64,000 nt of DNA from Arcicella rosea (GCF_040543805.1 NZ_JBEUMS010000003.1:1-64000); one strand, 5' to 3'. Numbered from the stretch's first letter, positions 54,601-62,488 are shown. Translations and numbers: made by a program. Notes: generated from the sequence alone by a model not told the origin.

Positions 54601-55058
54601 TCTCCTCTATCATCAACTACTTTTCCTGTAATAGTGATTGCTAAGTTTTGTCTGAAATCGCTGTCAAAATCTTTCATTTGCATCAATTTCAAATCACTCA
54701 ATTGCTTGCTTAGAATGATGTACTTGTCCGTTACTTCATAGTCAATCTTGTAGGGTTTTAATAAATTATCAAGAATTACCGCTAATTTTTCATTGCTGAA
54801 ATTGGCAGAAATTACTTTGTCTGAGGGAATAAGATTTTGGATATAAGTAAATCTGATTCCTGCCGAATGTTCTATGCTTTTCAGCACACTTTTCATATCC
54901 CTTTTATCGGCATGTAAGGATATTTTCTTTTCTAAAATAGTCTGGGCACTCGTATGAGCAAAACTCATACTGGTAAACAGCACTGCTATAAGAAATTGTT
55001 GAAAAGATAATTTCATGATTTTTAGAAAAATCTGGGGAATTTTTCGATGTTTTTCCAT
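51642..55058 (-). CDS. SusC/RagA TonB-linked transporter with STN domain (locus 2)
   Basis: A 1138-residue transporter: signal peptide to about HTSAQT, STN domain (about 40-115; KKISLHADKRDMKSVLKSIE), carboxypeptidase-regulatory domain (GKVVDDRGEPLPGVTIKVK), plug (VVGYGTQDRRDVTGAVATI) and barrel ending TLGVNCKF. It is the importer of locus 2, with the STN domain acting as signal input to FecR. The start ATG at 55058 matches the conserved leader TTTCAAAAGTATG, also present at locus 1. Confidence 0.95.
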   Translation of the reverse strand: MEKHRKIPQIFLKIMKLSFQQFLIAVLFTSMSFAHTSAQTILEKKISLHADKRDMKSVLKSIEHSAGIRFTYIQNLIPSDKVISANFSNEKLAVILDNLLKPYKIDYEVTDKYIILSKQLSDLKLMQMKDFDSDFRQNLAITITGKVVDDRGEPLPGVTIKVKDTSKGTATDGKGEYKIAVPDAQSVLTFSFVGYLPQDIIVGNRSTINVTLAIDNVTLSEIVVVGYGTQDRRDVTGAVATIKTQNIKDLPVTSVDQKLAGQVAGVQVSQVSGTPGSGPVIRIRGSGSIGAGDDPLYVIDGFPMTNYYSKTSNPLSTISPDDIESISILKDASSTAIYGSRGSNGVVLITTKHAKNGATNIEFNVYTGIQTVPDRNRVQVMSASEFAQNRIDAAQGLAAIKGQAFDINTVAEAYRNPSSIGAGTNWFNAMSRNAPMQNYNLTITKGTENLRSMVSLGYFNQQGVLLNTDFQRFSIRGNIDANISKKITVGLNISPSFTIRHLAETEGHFNTAIVTQSYLNSPFPTVYQADGTYTPNITSAGFFNNANPVNMLVNTTNYGNNIRTLANTYLGIEILPNLKFLTTFNTDLLIDTQDKFTPSTVGGFRNPPPTLATGSNYSARTFNWLSENTLTYSHSIKEHRFTALVGYSAQKEIFKSTTVNGNGYADDVIQTINSAIATGVSASAGGGKGALLSYLARATYAYKDKYLFNATVRRDGSSKFGLDNRWGTFPSASVGWRVSEEKFFPKSDIVDDLKLRVSYGLAGNNNIGNFTAQKLLGLDNYVFGGKIVTGQAINSLGNTNLGWEQSKQTDIGLDASLLKGKLNLIIELYERFTESMLQSIDIPSSSGFNSTITNLGNVRNQGLEISLSSRNINKGKFHWDTDFNISFNRNKVISLGNRTRIQSGDNGSVTMLDEPMGLFFGYKMAGGFFNTVEDLTKYPRASVQTIGSIRFEDINKDGKIDGNDQTVIGSPYPNFIWGMTNRVSYGNFDFSMLINGSQGGQILDFYKRFLYNQDGVFNLHKDVINAYKDINNQGTGRIQSAGSALAGDSFSRNTSDAWVMDGSYMVVRNITLGYNFKPKKYFKGLRAYVSGQNLFTVSSYTGSFPEVGFNGSNSLAPGVNYGSYPVAATYTLGVNCKF

Positions 55059-55065
55059 ACTTTTG
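55031..55065 (+). promoter_or_regulatory. Predicted antisense promoter at the susC start codon (locus 2)
   Basis: TACTTTTG (55058-55065) on the plus strand matches the -7 consensus TAnnTTTG, at the same position relative to susC as in locus 1. TCTG at 55031-55034 stands where TTTG stands in locus 1, with the same 23-nt spacing, so a -33 element is weak here. Confidence 0.4.
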
Positions 55066-55071
55066 AAATGG

Positions 55072-55182
55072 TTTTGTAAATGGTAAAAAATTGCAAAATG
55101 CTTCCCATCCTCTATCTCATTAGCGTGCGAAGAAGAGGGACAAATTAAAGTCGGTTGATGCTGGTACCATCGGCCGGCTTTT
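55072..55182 (+). ncRNA. Predicted cis-antisense small RNA opposite the susC leader (locus 2)
   Basis: From about 55072 a plus-strand transcript would end at the hairpin AGTCGGTTGATG (55149-55160) / CATCGGCCGGCT (55168-55179) followed by TTTT (55179-55182). Three G:U pairs are needed, and these form only in plus-strand RNA (the minus-strand RNA would have C:A mismatches), which argues for an antisense transcript. Architecture, length (about 110 nt) and position match the locus 1 candidate although the primary sequence has largely diverged. Ends are approximate. Confidence 0.45.
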
Positions 55183-55256
55183 CCATTAAAAATAAATTGG
55201 TTAAGGAATTATGCTGTCATAGTAAATTATTTAGGTTGGTAATTATTGATTGATTT

Positions 55257-56366
55257 TTATTCACATCCTTTACTGTAAACGACAACCTGCCCGTCGATAA
55301 TTTCATACCTCGCTCCTATCGTTTTACAGACTACTCTCATTTTTTCAAACAGTGATTCATTTCCTAAGGGAGCCGTTAAAAAACAAGCTTTCATCAAATC
55401 TTCATCATAAACGATTTCAATGCCGTAGGCTTTTTCTAATGTTGTAAAAACCTGACTGATTGGTGTATTATCAAATTCAAAATTATGATAGTTTGAAGGC
55501 AAAACTAAAATGTCTGGCAAAGCAACCAAAGTTTTATTTAACCTATCTGTATTACGTTCATAAACAGCTTGTTGATTAGGTTTTAGCACCACGCCTTTTA
55601 ATTCATCTTCCAGTTTTTCATCTTTCTCAGTAGCCGATTTATTAGCAAAAACTGATACTTTTCCAGTCTTTACCGAAACCACAATATCTTTGGCATTTTC
55701 GTAGGCTGTTACTCTGAAACTTGTTCCCAACACTTTAGTAATTACTTCATTGGCATATACCAAAAATGGACGTTTAGGATTTTTAGAGATTTCAAAAAAG
55801 GCTTCTCCCGTTAAATAAACGACTCTTTTACTCGCTTCAAAGCCTTTTTTGTATCTCAGTTTAGAGTTCTTTTCTAAACTTACTACACTACCATCACTTA
55901 AATATATTTTCTTAGTTGTACTTCCTAGGTTTACTTCTTCAACCAAATCTGTATCAGATTTTGAGCCACTGAATATTGTTGTGTATAAAGATGATGATTG
56001 GTTTTGACTAAACCACCAGTATGATAAACCTACACAAACTACTAACGCTGCCGCTATACGGAGATATGGAATTTTTAGTCTGAAAAATCTACCGCCTAGT
56101 TGTCTATCTTCATTACTTTGTACCTTTTGTTGAATATTGTCCCAAATCTTTGTTGTTTTTTCAACAGGAAAATGTTGTGCTTCAGCTTCCCTCAAACCAA
56201 TAATGAGTAAGCGAGCATCTTCAACTACAGCGCTTCTTTCTGGAAATTGCGCCAAATAATGATTCCAAAAGGATTCGCTTTCAGCATTGGGTTGCAATAC
56301 CCAATTTTTGAAATAATCATCTGCTACAAAATCTTCTATTTCAAAATTTTGATAATTCATCGACAT
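55257..56366 (-). CDS. FecR family anti-sigma regulator (locus 2)
   Basis: A 369-residue FecR-like protein: cytoplasmic N-terminal part, membrane helix about residues 102-117 (LRIAAALVVCVGLSYWW), periplasmic FecR domain (GSVVSLEKNSKLRYKKGFE...VVYLTGEAFFEISKNP) and C-terminal DUF4974-type domain. It clearly shares descent with the locus 1 FecR. It links the SusC STN domain to the sigma factor encoded 70 bp upstream. Confidence 0.93.
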   Translation of the reverse strand: MSMNYQNFEIEDFVADDYFKNWVLQPNAESESFWNHYLAQFPERSAVVEDARLLIIGLREAEAQHFPVEKTTKIWDNIQQKVQSNEDRQLGGRFFRLKIPYLRIAAALVVCVGLSYWWFSQNQSSSLYTTIFSGSKSDTDLVEEVNLGSTTKKIYLSDGSVVSLEKNSKLRYKKGFEASKRVVYLTGEAFFEISKNPKRPFLVYANEVITKVLGTSFRVTAYENAKDIVVSVKTGKVSVFANKSATEKDEKLEDELKGVVLKPNQQAVYERNTDRLNKTLVALPDILVLPSNYHNFEFDNTPISQVFTTLEKAYGIEIVYDEDLMKACFLTAPLGNESLFEKMRVVCKTIGARYEIIDGQVVVYSKGCE

Positions 56367-56435
56367 AGTTTTAACGTCTTACATTTACTAATGCACAGGA
56401 ATGCTTCTTTTAATCCATTTTTTTATAAAAATATT

Positions 56436-57026
56436 TTAAAATTTATCCAAGTAATTAGCAATCAATACAATAAGGATTGGGTAAATGACATGTTCTTTTA
56501 AAAATCGTAAACCTGTGTAGATAAACTTACAGGCAGATTGGTAGTTTACGCCCATCAGTTGCGCCACTTCTTCATTACTGAAATCATGGAAGAATCGTAG
56601 ATTAATGGCTTCTTGCTGGCGTTTTGGCAGTTTTTGAATGGCTCTTTTTAAATGATTGAGTTGAGATTCTTCATGTTCTTGAAGAATCATACTGTATTCG
56701 GTTGATACTTCGTTCAACCAATCTGGCAAAGCTTGGTTTTCGTCAATAATATCAAAATTGTTTTTCTCTTTATTACGATAAATCTTATTTCTTAATGCTT
56801 TAAACAAGTAAAATTTAATAGAATCTGTTTCCGAAAGATTATTCCTACTATTCCACAATTCATAAAATAAATCCTGAATACTGTCTTCAATCAAACTTTC
56901 ATCTTGGGTAATCTTATGTCCATAATTCAAAAGTGCTTGAATGTATTGTTCATAAATCATGGCAAATGCTTGTCTATCACCTTGTCGGAAGGTGTTCCAT
57001 AGTACTTTCTCGGAAGTAAGACTCAT
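56436..57026 (-). CDS. ECF RNA polymerase sigma factor (locus 2)
   Basis: From ATG 57026 (MSLTSEKVLWNTFRQGDRQAF) the protein is about 196 residues. A Met four residues earlier is an alternative; the frame is open to 57131, but the extra 35 residues are hydrophobic and do not match the family. Region 2 (QGDRQAFAMIYEQYIQ...IEDSIQDLFYELW) and region 4 (AIQKLPKRQQEAINLRFFHDFSNEEVAQLMGV) are present. It ends in a hydrophobic tail (VIYPILIVLIANYLDKF). It is the first gene of locus 2 and probably drives its susCD genes. Confidence 0.92.
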   Translation of the reverse strand: MSLTSEKVLWNTFRQGDRQAFAMIYEQYIQALLNYGHKITQDESLIEDSIQDLFYELWNSRNNLSETDSIKFYLFKALRNKIYRNKEKNNFDIIDENQALPDWLNEVSTEYSMILQEHEESQLNHLKRAIQKLPKRQQEAINLRFFHDFSNEEVAQLMGVNYQSACKFIYTGLRFLKEHVIYPILIVLIANYLDKF

Positions 57027-57378
57027 CTGGCTTTGCATCTGCACTAAAAAGGAAACAGTATGATAAAATACAATTAAAAGACCTATAGGATAGGATAATT
57101 GCTGAATAAATTTGTATAAATATAATAGCAAAAATTCTTCGTTAGAGCCAATTCTCTTTATTTATCTTTCAACAACGCTAAAAGACAGAAGTAATCATTT
57201 TATAATCAATTAATATACAATAACTTAACAGTATTTTCAAAATAAGAAAAAGTAGGTTATTCCAATTTTCTTGATGTTGGGCTAATTAAAATTAAAGTAG
57301 ATTCTTCTGTAAGAATTTCACAAAATATTAAGTATTTTGAATCTCTTTTCAAACCGTATTCTTCATCCAACAAGCATC
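57027..57378. other. Divergent spacer, sigma factor / serine hydrolase
   Basis: About 350 bp without a supported gene. It should carry the promoter of the minus-strand sigma gene and that of the plus-strand hydrolase. It is very AT-rich; I see no clear palindrome or tandem repeat. Confidence 0.5.
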
Positions 57379-58893
57379 ATGAACTATCAAAAACTACTTT
57401 TCCTTTTTTGCTGTAGCATTGCCATTACGTTTAACCAAGCAAAAGCCCAAGACGAGCGACTAAAAAACATCAAAGAAGCTTTACCGAAAATCGACCAAAT
57501 TTTTAAGGATTATGCCGAGAAAAACCATTATCCAGCGTTCGTTTATGGCTTGGTGTTAGATGGAAAATTAATTCATTCAGGAAATATTGGCTATACTAAT
57601 CTGGAGAAAAAAGTATTAGCGACCAATCAGTCTGATTTTAGAATTGCCAGTATGTCCAAAAGTTTTACTGCAATGGCGATTTTGAAACTGAGAGATGAAG
57701 GAAAATTGAAACTGGATAATCCAGCTTATTTGTACATTCCTGAATTAAAAAACCAACAATTACTTAGCAAAGATGCGCCAGCGATTACTGTTCGTAATTT
57801 ATTGACACATTCAGCAGGTTTTCCGGAAGATAATCCGTGGGGCGACCGACAATTAGCCATCAGCGACGAAGCCATGTTGAAGATGTTCCGAAAAGGCATT
57901 TCATTCTCTAACAACCCAAGTACCGCTTATGAATATAGCAACATGGGTTTTGCGATGTTGGGTTATATCATTAAAAAAGTATCTGGAAAAACATATCAAC
58001 AATACATCAACGAAAAAATTTTGAAGCCTTTAGGCATGAACCATACTTATTGGGAATACAGCCAAGTACCAGCAGAACAATTAGCGCACGGCTATCGTTG
58101 GCTCAATGAAAATTGGGTTGAACAACCATTATTGCACGACGGAGCTTATGGCGCAATGGGCGGAATGATTACCACGATTGATGATTTTGCGAAGTACGTT
58201 GCTTTTCATCAATCGGCTTGGCCAGCGAGTGATGCACCAGAAAAAGGACCCGTAAAAAGAAGTTCTGTGCGTGAAATGCAACAGCCTTGGCAGTTTATTG
58301 GTGTGAATCCAAATTACAAATATCCGACTGGTCGCAAAACACCGATGGCAAATGCTTATGGCTATGGTTTAGGACATGCTACGGATGGAGAAGGAAGACG
58401 TTCGGTAGGTCACAGTGGAGGTTTGCCCGGCTTCGGAAGTAATTGGCGTATTTTACAAGATTATGGTTTGGGCGTAATTTCATTCAGTAATCTTACTTAT
58501 GCCAATGCGGGCTATTTTAATGTACAAGTTTTGGATACTTTGGTGGCTCTTGCTCATTTAAAACCAAGAGTCATTCCAGTTTCTCCGATTTTGAAACAAA
58601 GAACAAAGGAGTTAATTGCCATATTGCCTACTTGGAAAAATGCAGAAAGTACAGGCATTTTTGCAGAGAATTTTTTCCTTGATTACTTTGAAGAAAGCCT
58701 AAGAAAAGAAGCAATTCCAATTTTTGAAAATGCAGGAAAGATTATCGGTTTAAAAGAAATCAAACCTGAAAATAATCTAAGGGGCGTTTTCACTTTAGAA
58801 GGCGAAAAAGCCAATATTGAAATAAGCTTTACGCTAACGCCAGAAAATCCAGCTTTAATTCAGGAGTATCATATTAAATTGGTTGGGAAATAA
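57379..58893 (+). CDS. Secreted serine hydrolase (class C beta-lactamase / esterase family)
   Basis: From ATG 57379 (MNYQKLLFLF) the protein is 504 residues with a signal peptide ending near QAKAQ; a TTG 42 bases upstream is in frame but would precede the signal. Catalytic motifs: SxxK in IASMSKSF, YxN in YEYSNMGF and the HxG element in GHSGGLPGFG. The barrel of about 390 residues is followed by a C-terminal lipocalin-like domain. Such proteins are mostly esterases or D-aminopeptidases and not antibiotic-resistance enzymes. It is located alone, with a terminator 11 bp after the stop. Confidence 0.9.
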   Translation: MNYQKLLFLFCCSIAITFNQAKAQDERLKNIKEALPKIDQIFKDYAEKNHYPAFVYGLVLDGKLIHSGNIGYTNLEKKVLATNQSDFRIASMSKSFTAMAILKLRDEGKLKLDNPAYLYIPELKNQQLLSKDAPAITVRNLLTHSAGFPEDNPWGDRQLAISDEAMLKMFRKGISFSNNPSTAYEYSNMGFAMLGYIIKKVSGKTYQQYINEKILKPLGMNHTYWEYSQVPAEQLAHGYRWLNENWVEQPLLHDGAYGAMGGMITTIDDFAKYVAFHQSAWPASDAPEKGPVKRSSVREMQQPWQFIGVNPNYKYPTGRKTPMANAYGYGLGHATDGEGRRSVGHSGGLPGFGSNWRILQDYGLGVISFSNLTYANAGYFNVQVLDTLVALAHLKPRVIPVSPILKQRTKELIAILPTWKNAESTGIFAENFFLDYFEESLRKEAIPIFENAGKIIGLKEIKPENNLRGVFTLEGEKANIEISFTLTPENPALIQEYHIKLVGK

Positions 58894-58903
58894 GAAGGAC
58901 GTT

Positions 58904-58936
58904 TGCTGTTGTTGGTAAAAAATACTAACAACAGCA
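58904..58936. terminator. Hairpin between the hydrolase and GNAT genes
   Basis: Stem TGCTGTTGTT (58904-58913) / AACAACAGCA (58927-58936), extended inwards by G:T, G:C, T:A and A:T pairs, loop five bases. It lies in the 50-bp gap between convergent genes and probably ends both transcripts. Confidence 0.75.
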
Positions 58937-58943
58937 CATTGCT

Positions 58944-59405
58944 TTATAACCCCAACCTCATCTCAATCATGTGTTTTGTAAAGCCAATTTTCTCATACGC
59001 TTTAATGGCTGAAATATTATCGTGATATACATCTAAACGCAATTCTGTAATGTTTTGAGAGCGAACCCAATCTTTCAACCCATCCATAATTTTCTTGTTT
59101 ATTCCTTTTCCACGATGAGCAGGTGCCACATACATAAAACCTAAATAAGCATGACGACCATGTTTTAAATAAGGTTTCGCACTTTCAATACGAGCATATC
59201 CCGAACCTATTACTTCCCCTTCGGATTCCGCCACCAACAATTCTATATGCGAAGCCCTTATCATTCCTTCAATATCATAATAGTGTATTTCATCATTTTT
59301 TAAGGTAGAGTCAAAAGGTCTTTCGGCTTCGATAACGCCTTGTTCGAAAAGAAAAAGTGTAGCTAAATCATCAAATGTGGCTTTCCGTATCGTAATTTGA
59401 TTCAT
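58944..59405 (-). CDS. GNAT family N-acetyltransferase
   Basis: A 153-residue acetyl-CoA-dependent acyltransferase: beta-alpha fold with motif A FMYVAPAHRGKGINKKIMDG (about 91-110, acetyl-CoA pyrophosphate site) and the ending YEKIGFTKHMIEM. The acceptor is unknown; the position after a hydrolase gene gives no hint. The gene is convergent to the hydrolase and 45 bp downstream of a toxin-antitoxin pair. Confidence 0.9.
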   Translation of the reverse strand: MNQITIRKATFDDLATLFLFEQGVIEAERPFDSTLKNDEIHYYDIEGMIRASHIELLVAESEGEVIGSGYARIESAKPYLKHGRHAYLGFMYVAPAHRGKGINKKIMDGLKDWVRSQNITELRLDVYHDNISAIKAYEKIGFTKHMIEMRLGL

Positions 59406-59450
59406 GTGTTTTGTATGAAGCAGTAATAGTATAACTCTCCATGTTTAGTT

Positions 59451-59744
59451 TTATTTGGGTAATTCAATTTGCAAGGTAACTTTTGCCTTTAAAGCTGTAA
59501 ACACTTTCATCAGTGTATCAATCGTCACATTACTTGCATTACTTTCAAGGCGTGAAATTTGTGCTTTTTGGACGCCAATGAGTTTACCTAATTCTTCTTG
59601 AGTCAGATGTCTTTCTTGTCTGGTTTGTTTAATTGCTTTTCCAATTAAATCCATTTGCAATTCATATTCAAATTTATCTCTTTCTGTCGTTCCAATTTCA
59701 CCAATCAATTGGTCTTGAACGTCCTCTAATGTGTATGTTTTCAT
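59451..59744 (-). CDS. XRE/HigA-like antitoxin
   Basis: A 97-residue protein with a Cro/C1-type HTH (about 42-66: LTQEELGKLIGVQKAQISRLE). It overlaps the upstream toxin gene by four bases (59741-59744), toxin first, which is the reversed gene order of higBA-type pairs. The antitoxin should neutralise the toxin and, through the HTH, repress their shared promoter. Confidence 0.88.
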   Translation of the reverse strand: MKTYTLEDVQDQLIGEIGTTERDKFEYELQMDLIGKAIKQTRQERHLTQEELGKLIGVQKAQISRLESNASNVTIDTLMKVFTALKAKVTLQIELPK

Positions 59745-60085
59745 GGTTTATCCTTTTCTGCAAAATATCTAACCCTAATTTGTTTTGCTTTTTGTATTTC
59801 GTTATCTGGCACTTTACTTCTCTTTTTCACAAATCTATGTGTTGCAATAATTAATGTGTTTTCAGTACTTGATTTGTCCCAAAAAGCTAATAAACGATAT
59901 TGGGTTCCTTGATAAAGTGTTCTAAACTCCCAAATGTCATCACTAAGTTTTTTGAGAAGTTCAGCGTTATTTTCAACTTGTGACTTACGAATATTAAAAA
60001 GTATTTTCTCTGAATGTTTTTTGTCTAAGTTTCGTAGAAATTCAACAGCCTCTTCTAAGAATTCTACCTTAAAATTGTTTTGCAT
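59741..60085 (-). CDS. HigB/Gp49-like RelE-superfamily toxin
   Basis: A 114-residue protein of the phage-derived Gp49-like / HigB type: FLEEAVEFLRNLDKKHSEKIL, then IWEFRTLYQGTQYRLLAFWDKSS and the final HRFVKKRSKVPDNEIQKAK. These toxins cleave mRNA at the ribosome. It is the first gene of the pair, with the palindrome 60116-60169 30 bp upstream in its promoter region. Confidence 0.88.
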   Translation of the reverse strand: MQNNFKVEFLEEAVEFLRNLDKKHSEKILFNIRKSQVENNAELLKKLSDDIWEFRTLYQGTQYRLLAFWDKSSTENTLIIATHRFVKKRSKVPDNEIQKAKQIRVRYFAEKDKP

Positions 60086-60115
60086 TTTACATAAATATTA
60101 AAGGGTGTAAAATAT

Positions 60116-60169
60116 AAATACAAAGGTACAAAAGTTTCCTTTAAGAGAAACTTTTGTACCTTTGTATTT
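60116..60169. terminator. 23-bp palindrome between the Dabb gene and the toxin gene
   Basis: Perfect arms 60116-60138 and 60147-60169 (core GGTACAAAAGTTTC) with an 8-nt loop. It is 17 bp after the Dabb stop codon (minus strand) and is followed on that strand by TATATTTTA, so it works as a terminator. The arms also contain TACCTTTG, a -7-like box, on the minus strand ahead of the toxin gene, so it may double as toxin operator/promoter. Confidence 0.7.
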
Positions 60170-60186
60170 TCTTATTCTGGAATTAA

Positions 60187-60600
60187 TTATTTCGAAGATG
60201 AAACTTCTTCCGAATCAAAAACCGTTACTTTTTCCCACAGATGTGAGTAATCTGCGATAAATTTTAAATGAATCGGATGTGTTTGATATATTTCTTCTTC
60301 TGCCAGATTATCAAAAAACAACATCCACGAAACTGAATAACTACGCTCTATCACACTACGATTGGTACTGGCAGGTAAGCCAATATGATGGAAACGAATA
60401 GTTGGTACTTTCGATAAAGCCGTTAGTCCTTCGATAAGCTTACTTCTATCGGCTTCGCTTGATGGATTCTTTAACCAAAAATACACGTGATGTATAAAGG
60501 TTTTTTTCTTAGGTTTTGCCTCTGATGGCAAAGCAACTGCTCCTAAAGCAGAAGTAATTGCTACATTCGTCAAGAATGAACGTCGTTTTATTGTTTTCAT
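60187..60600 (-). CDS. Tat-exported Dabb (stress-responsive A/B barrel) protein
   Basis: A 137-residue protein with a twin-arginine signal (IKRRSFLTN, residues 4-12; hydrophobic run to about 24) and a Dabb ferredoxin-like domain (IHHVYFWLKNPSSEADRSKLIEGL...). Dabb proteins are small dimeric barrels of mostly unknown function. It follows the DUF1080 gene by 34 bp on the same strand, so the two are cotranscribed. Confidence 0.88.
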   Translation of the reverse strand: MKTIKRRSFLTNVAITSALGAVALPSEAKPKKKTFIHHVYFWLKNPSSEADRSKLIEGLTALSKVPTIRFHHIGLPASTNRSVIERSYSVSWMLFFDNLAEEEIYQTHPIHLKFIADYSHLWEKVTVFDSEEVSSSK

Positions 60601-60633
60601 TTATTTAACAATTTGTTATGGTTTGTAAAATAC

Positions 60634-61503
60634 TTAAAATAATTTTTCATAAGCTTTAGGCATCGCCGTCAATGGTTTTAAACGAATGTCTCTATAAAAC
60701 ACTTCGGCAGCTTCGCTTTGTAATTGAATTTTACCGCTGGTTAATGGTACTTCTTTTCCTTCAGGAGTTATATAGCGTGAATTTTTTAAGACCATTACAA
60801 CGTGTCCATTTACAATGTGTAGGCTTTTCCCTTGATAGCAAATAAGTTCTATCGTCGTCCATTCACCAGCAGGACTTTCATAATTTCCTGAACGCATACA
60901 ATAATAGTCGCTCCCTTTTTTGAAAGTAATAAATGGCTGTTTTTCATCAGCAACGCTACTGGCAACACCTTCTGATGGAAATGAACGTATATCAATGGCA
61001 GAATTAGCTTGACACCAAAAGTCACCGGTATGTCCTTCCATAATTTGAAATTCTTGAGAAAGCATCCATGAACGAAAATATTCTGCCCCTGCTTCTCCGA
61101 TAGAATGATATAGAATTCCGCTATCTCTCCCTTTGTTCACACGTGGTTCAAACTTTTTTTCGCCCCATTTTACTTGAAGTTTAAGGTGATAGTTTTCGTA
61201 AGACTTCTTTGTAAACAAACAACCATAAATCTCTCCACTTACTTTTAATACTGGTCCACTTGGTTCATTCATAACAGAAAAGACATGCGTATTATCTTTA
61301 TTATAACCAATAGGCTGAATAGGAGTTCCTAATGAATCTTTCGGTATTTTTCCATTATAATCACTTTTATGACGATAGCTCAAATAATTTTCCCATTGTG
61401 TAAGATTTTTATCTAAAAGTAGCTCCCATTCGTCTGATTGATTCATGGATGGCAGTAAAATAAGGGATGAAAAAAGCGTAATCAACAGTAATATGCGTTT
61501 CAT
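60634..61503 (-). CDS. Secreted DUF1080 (3-keto-disaccharide hydrolase-like) protein
   Basis: A 289-residue exported protein: signal peptide of about 20 residues, then a concanavalin-like jelly roll (DUF1080, also called 3-keto-disaccharide hydrolase). Typical patterns are SDWELLLDKNLTQWENYL-like opening, DSGILYHS, QIMEGHTGDFW and ESPAGEWTTIELICYQG. A few members cleave 3-keto-glycosides. It forms an operon with the Dabb gene and is divergent from an AraC regulator 118 bp away. Confidence 0.87.
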   Translation of the reverse strand: MKRILLLITLFSSLILLPSMNQSDEWELLLDKNLTQWENYLSYRHKSDYNGKIPKDSLGTPIQPIGYNKDNTHVFSVMNEPSGPVLKVSGEIYGCLFTKKSYENYHLKLQVKWGEKKFEPRVNKGRDSGILYHSIGEAGAEYFRSWMLSQEFQIMEGHTGDFWCQANSAIDIRSFPSEGVASSVADEKQPFITFKKGSDYYCMRSGNYESPAGEWTTIELICYQGKSLHIVNGHVVMVLKNSRYITPEGKEVPLTSGKIQLQSEAAEVFYRDIRLKPLTAMPKAYEKLF

Positions 61504-61620
61504 AGTTGTATGGGTTTATTGGTATAATTGATTATACTTCACAAAACTACTCCAAAGCAAAGCTGTATAAGTTGTAAAAATCCAATATATGTCGGTACTT
61601 TTATAACTATATTAAATACG

Positions 61621-62466
61621 ATGATAATGAAAAGATATATCCTCCATACTCCTTTTAATATTTATCATTTCGAGGCTAAAAAATGGATGCACTCGGTTCA
61701 TAAACATACTTACTTCGAGATTATTTTTATCTTGAGAGGAAATGGTATTCACAACATCAATGGAAATACTTTTCAATATGCTGAAGGTGATGTTTTTCTA
61801 TTGGGTCCAGAAGATTATCATGATTTTGAAATTCATGATTTAACTGAATTTTGCTTTATTCGTTTCAATGAATCTTTTCATCAACAGATTGGCGAAAAAG
61901 ACAGCACTTGGCAGCAAATTATGAAAACGTTATTATATACTTCTTCGCAAAGTCGTGGCTCTATCGTGAAAGATAAACAAGAAAAACAGAAGCTTCATAA
62001 TCTGCTTACTGTATTAGAAGGTGAATATGAAAATCATCAATCTCAATACTTTGAAATCATTCGTGATAGTTTAATGAGAAGTATGATGATGATTCTGGCT
62101 CGCAATTTATTTGGTCAAACTCCTGTAAAACCAGTTTTGCAAGATTCGGTAGAAACGATTTTAATGTATATCAAACAACATATCTATAATCCTTCCGAAC
62201 TCAGTGTGGAACATTTAGCCGAGGTTTTCAATTACGCTCCTGCTTATATTAGTATTTTTTTCAAAAAGCACACTGGCGAATCGTTGAAACAATACATTAC
62301 TAAACATAAAATCAAACTTATCGAAGCCCGTTTGTTGTACAGCCAACTAACGCTGACAGAAATTGCAGATGAATTTGGTTATACCGATGAAAGTCATTTT
62401 TGTAAACAGTTTAGAAAATACACGGGAAATACACCAACTGCTTTTAGAAAAAATACTTTATCTTAA
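61621..62466 (+). CDS. AraC family transcriptional regulator
   Basis: From ATG 61621 (MIMKRYILHT; ATG 61627 is also possible) about 281 residues. The N-terminal cupin sensor (about 20-90; HKHTYFEIIFILRGNGIH) is followed by a C-terminal AraC HTH (SVEHLAEVFNYAPAYISIFFKKHTGESLKQYI, then LTEIADEFGYTDESHFCKQFRKYTGNTP). The frame is open upstream to 61528, but the extra 31 residues do not fit the family. It is divergent from the DUF1080/Dabb operon and may regulate it in response to a sugar. Confidence 0.92.
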   Translation: MIMKRYILHTPFNIYHFEAKKWMHSVHKHTYFEIIFILRGNGIHNINGNTFQYAEGDVFLLGPEDYHDFEIHDLTEFCFIRFNESFHQQIGEKDSTWQQIMKTLLYTSSQSRGSIVKDKQEKQKLHNLLTVLEGEYENHQSQYFEIIRDSLMRSMMMILARNLFGQTPVKPVLQDSVETILMYIKQHIYNPSELSVEHLAEVFNYAPAYISIFFKKHTGESLKQYITKHKIKLIEARLLYSQLTLTEIADEFGYTDESHFCKQFRKYTGNTPTAFRKNTLS

Positions 62467-62488
62467 ATCTTTTCTAAAAAAGTCAAGT

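Noticed and set aside
57027..57131. Longer N-terminus for the locus 2 sigma factor
   Set aside because: The extra residues are hydrophobic and do not match ECF sigma factors; the ATG at 57026 gives the family start.
57379..58893. Antibiotic-resistance beta-lactamase
   Set aside because: It has the SxxK/YxN fold motifs but also a long C-terminal domain and lacks the overall features of known AmpC enzymes; esterase or peptidase activity is more likely.
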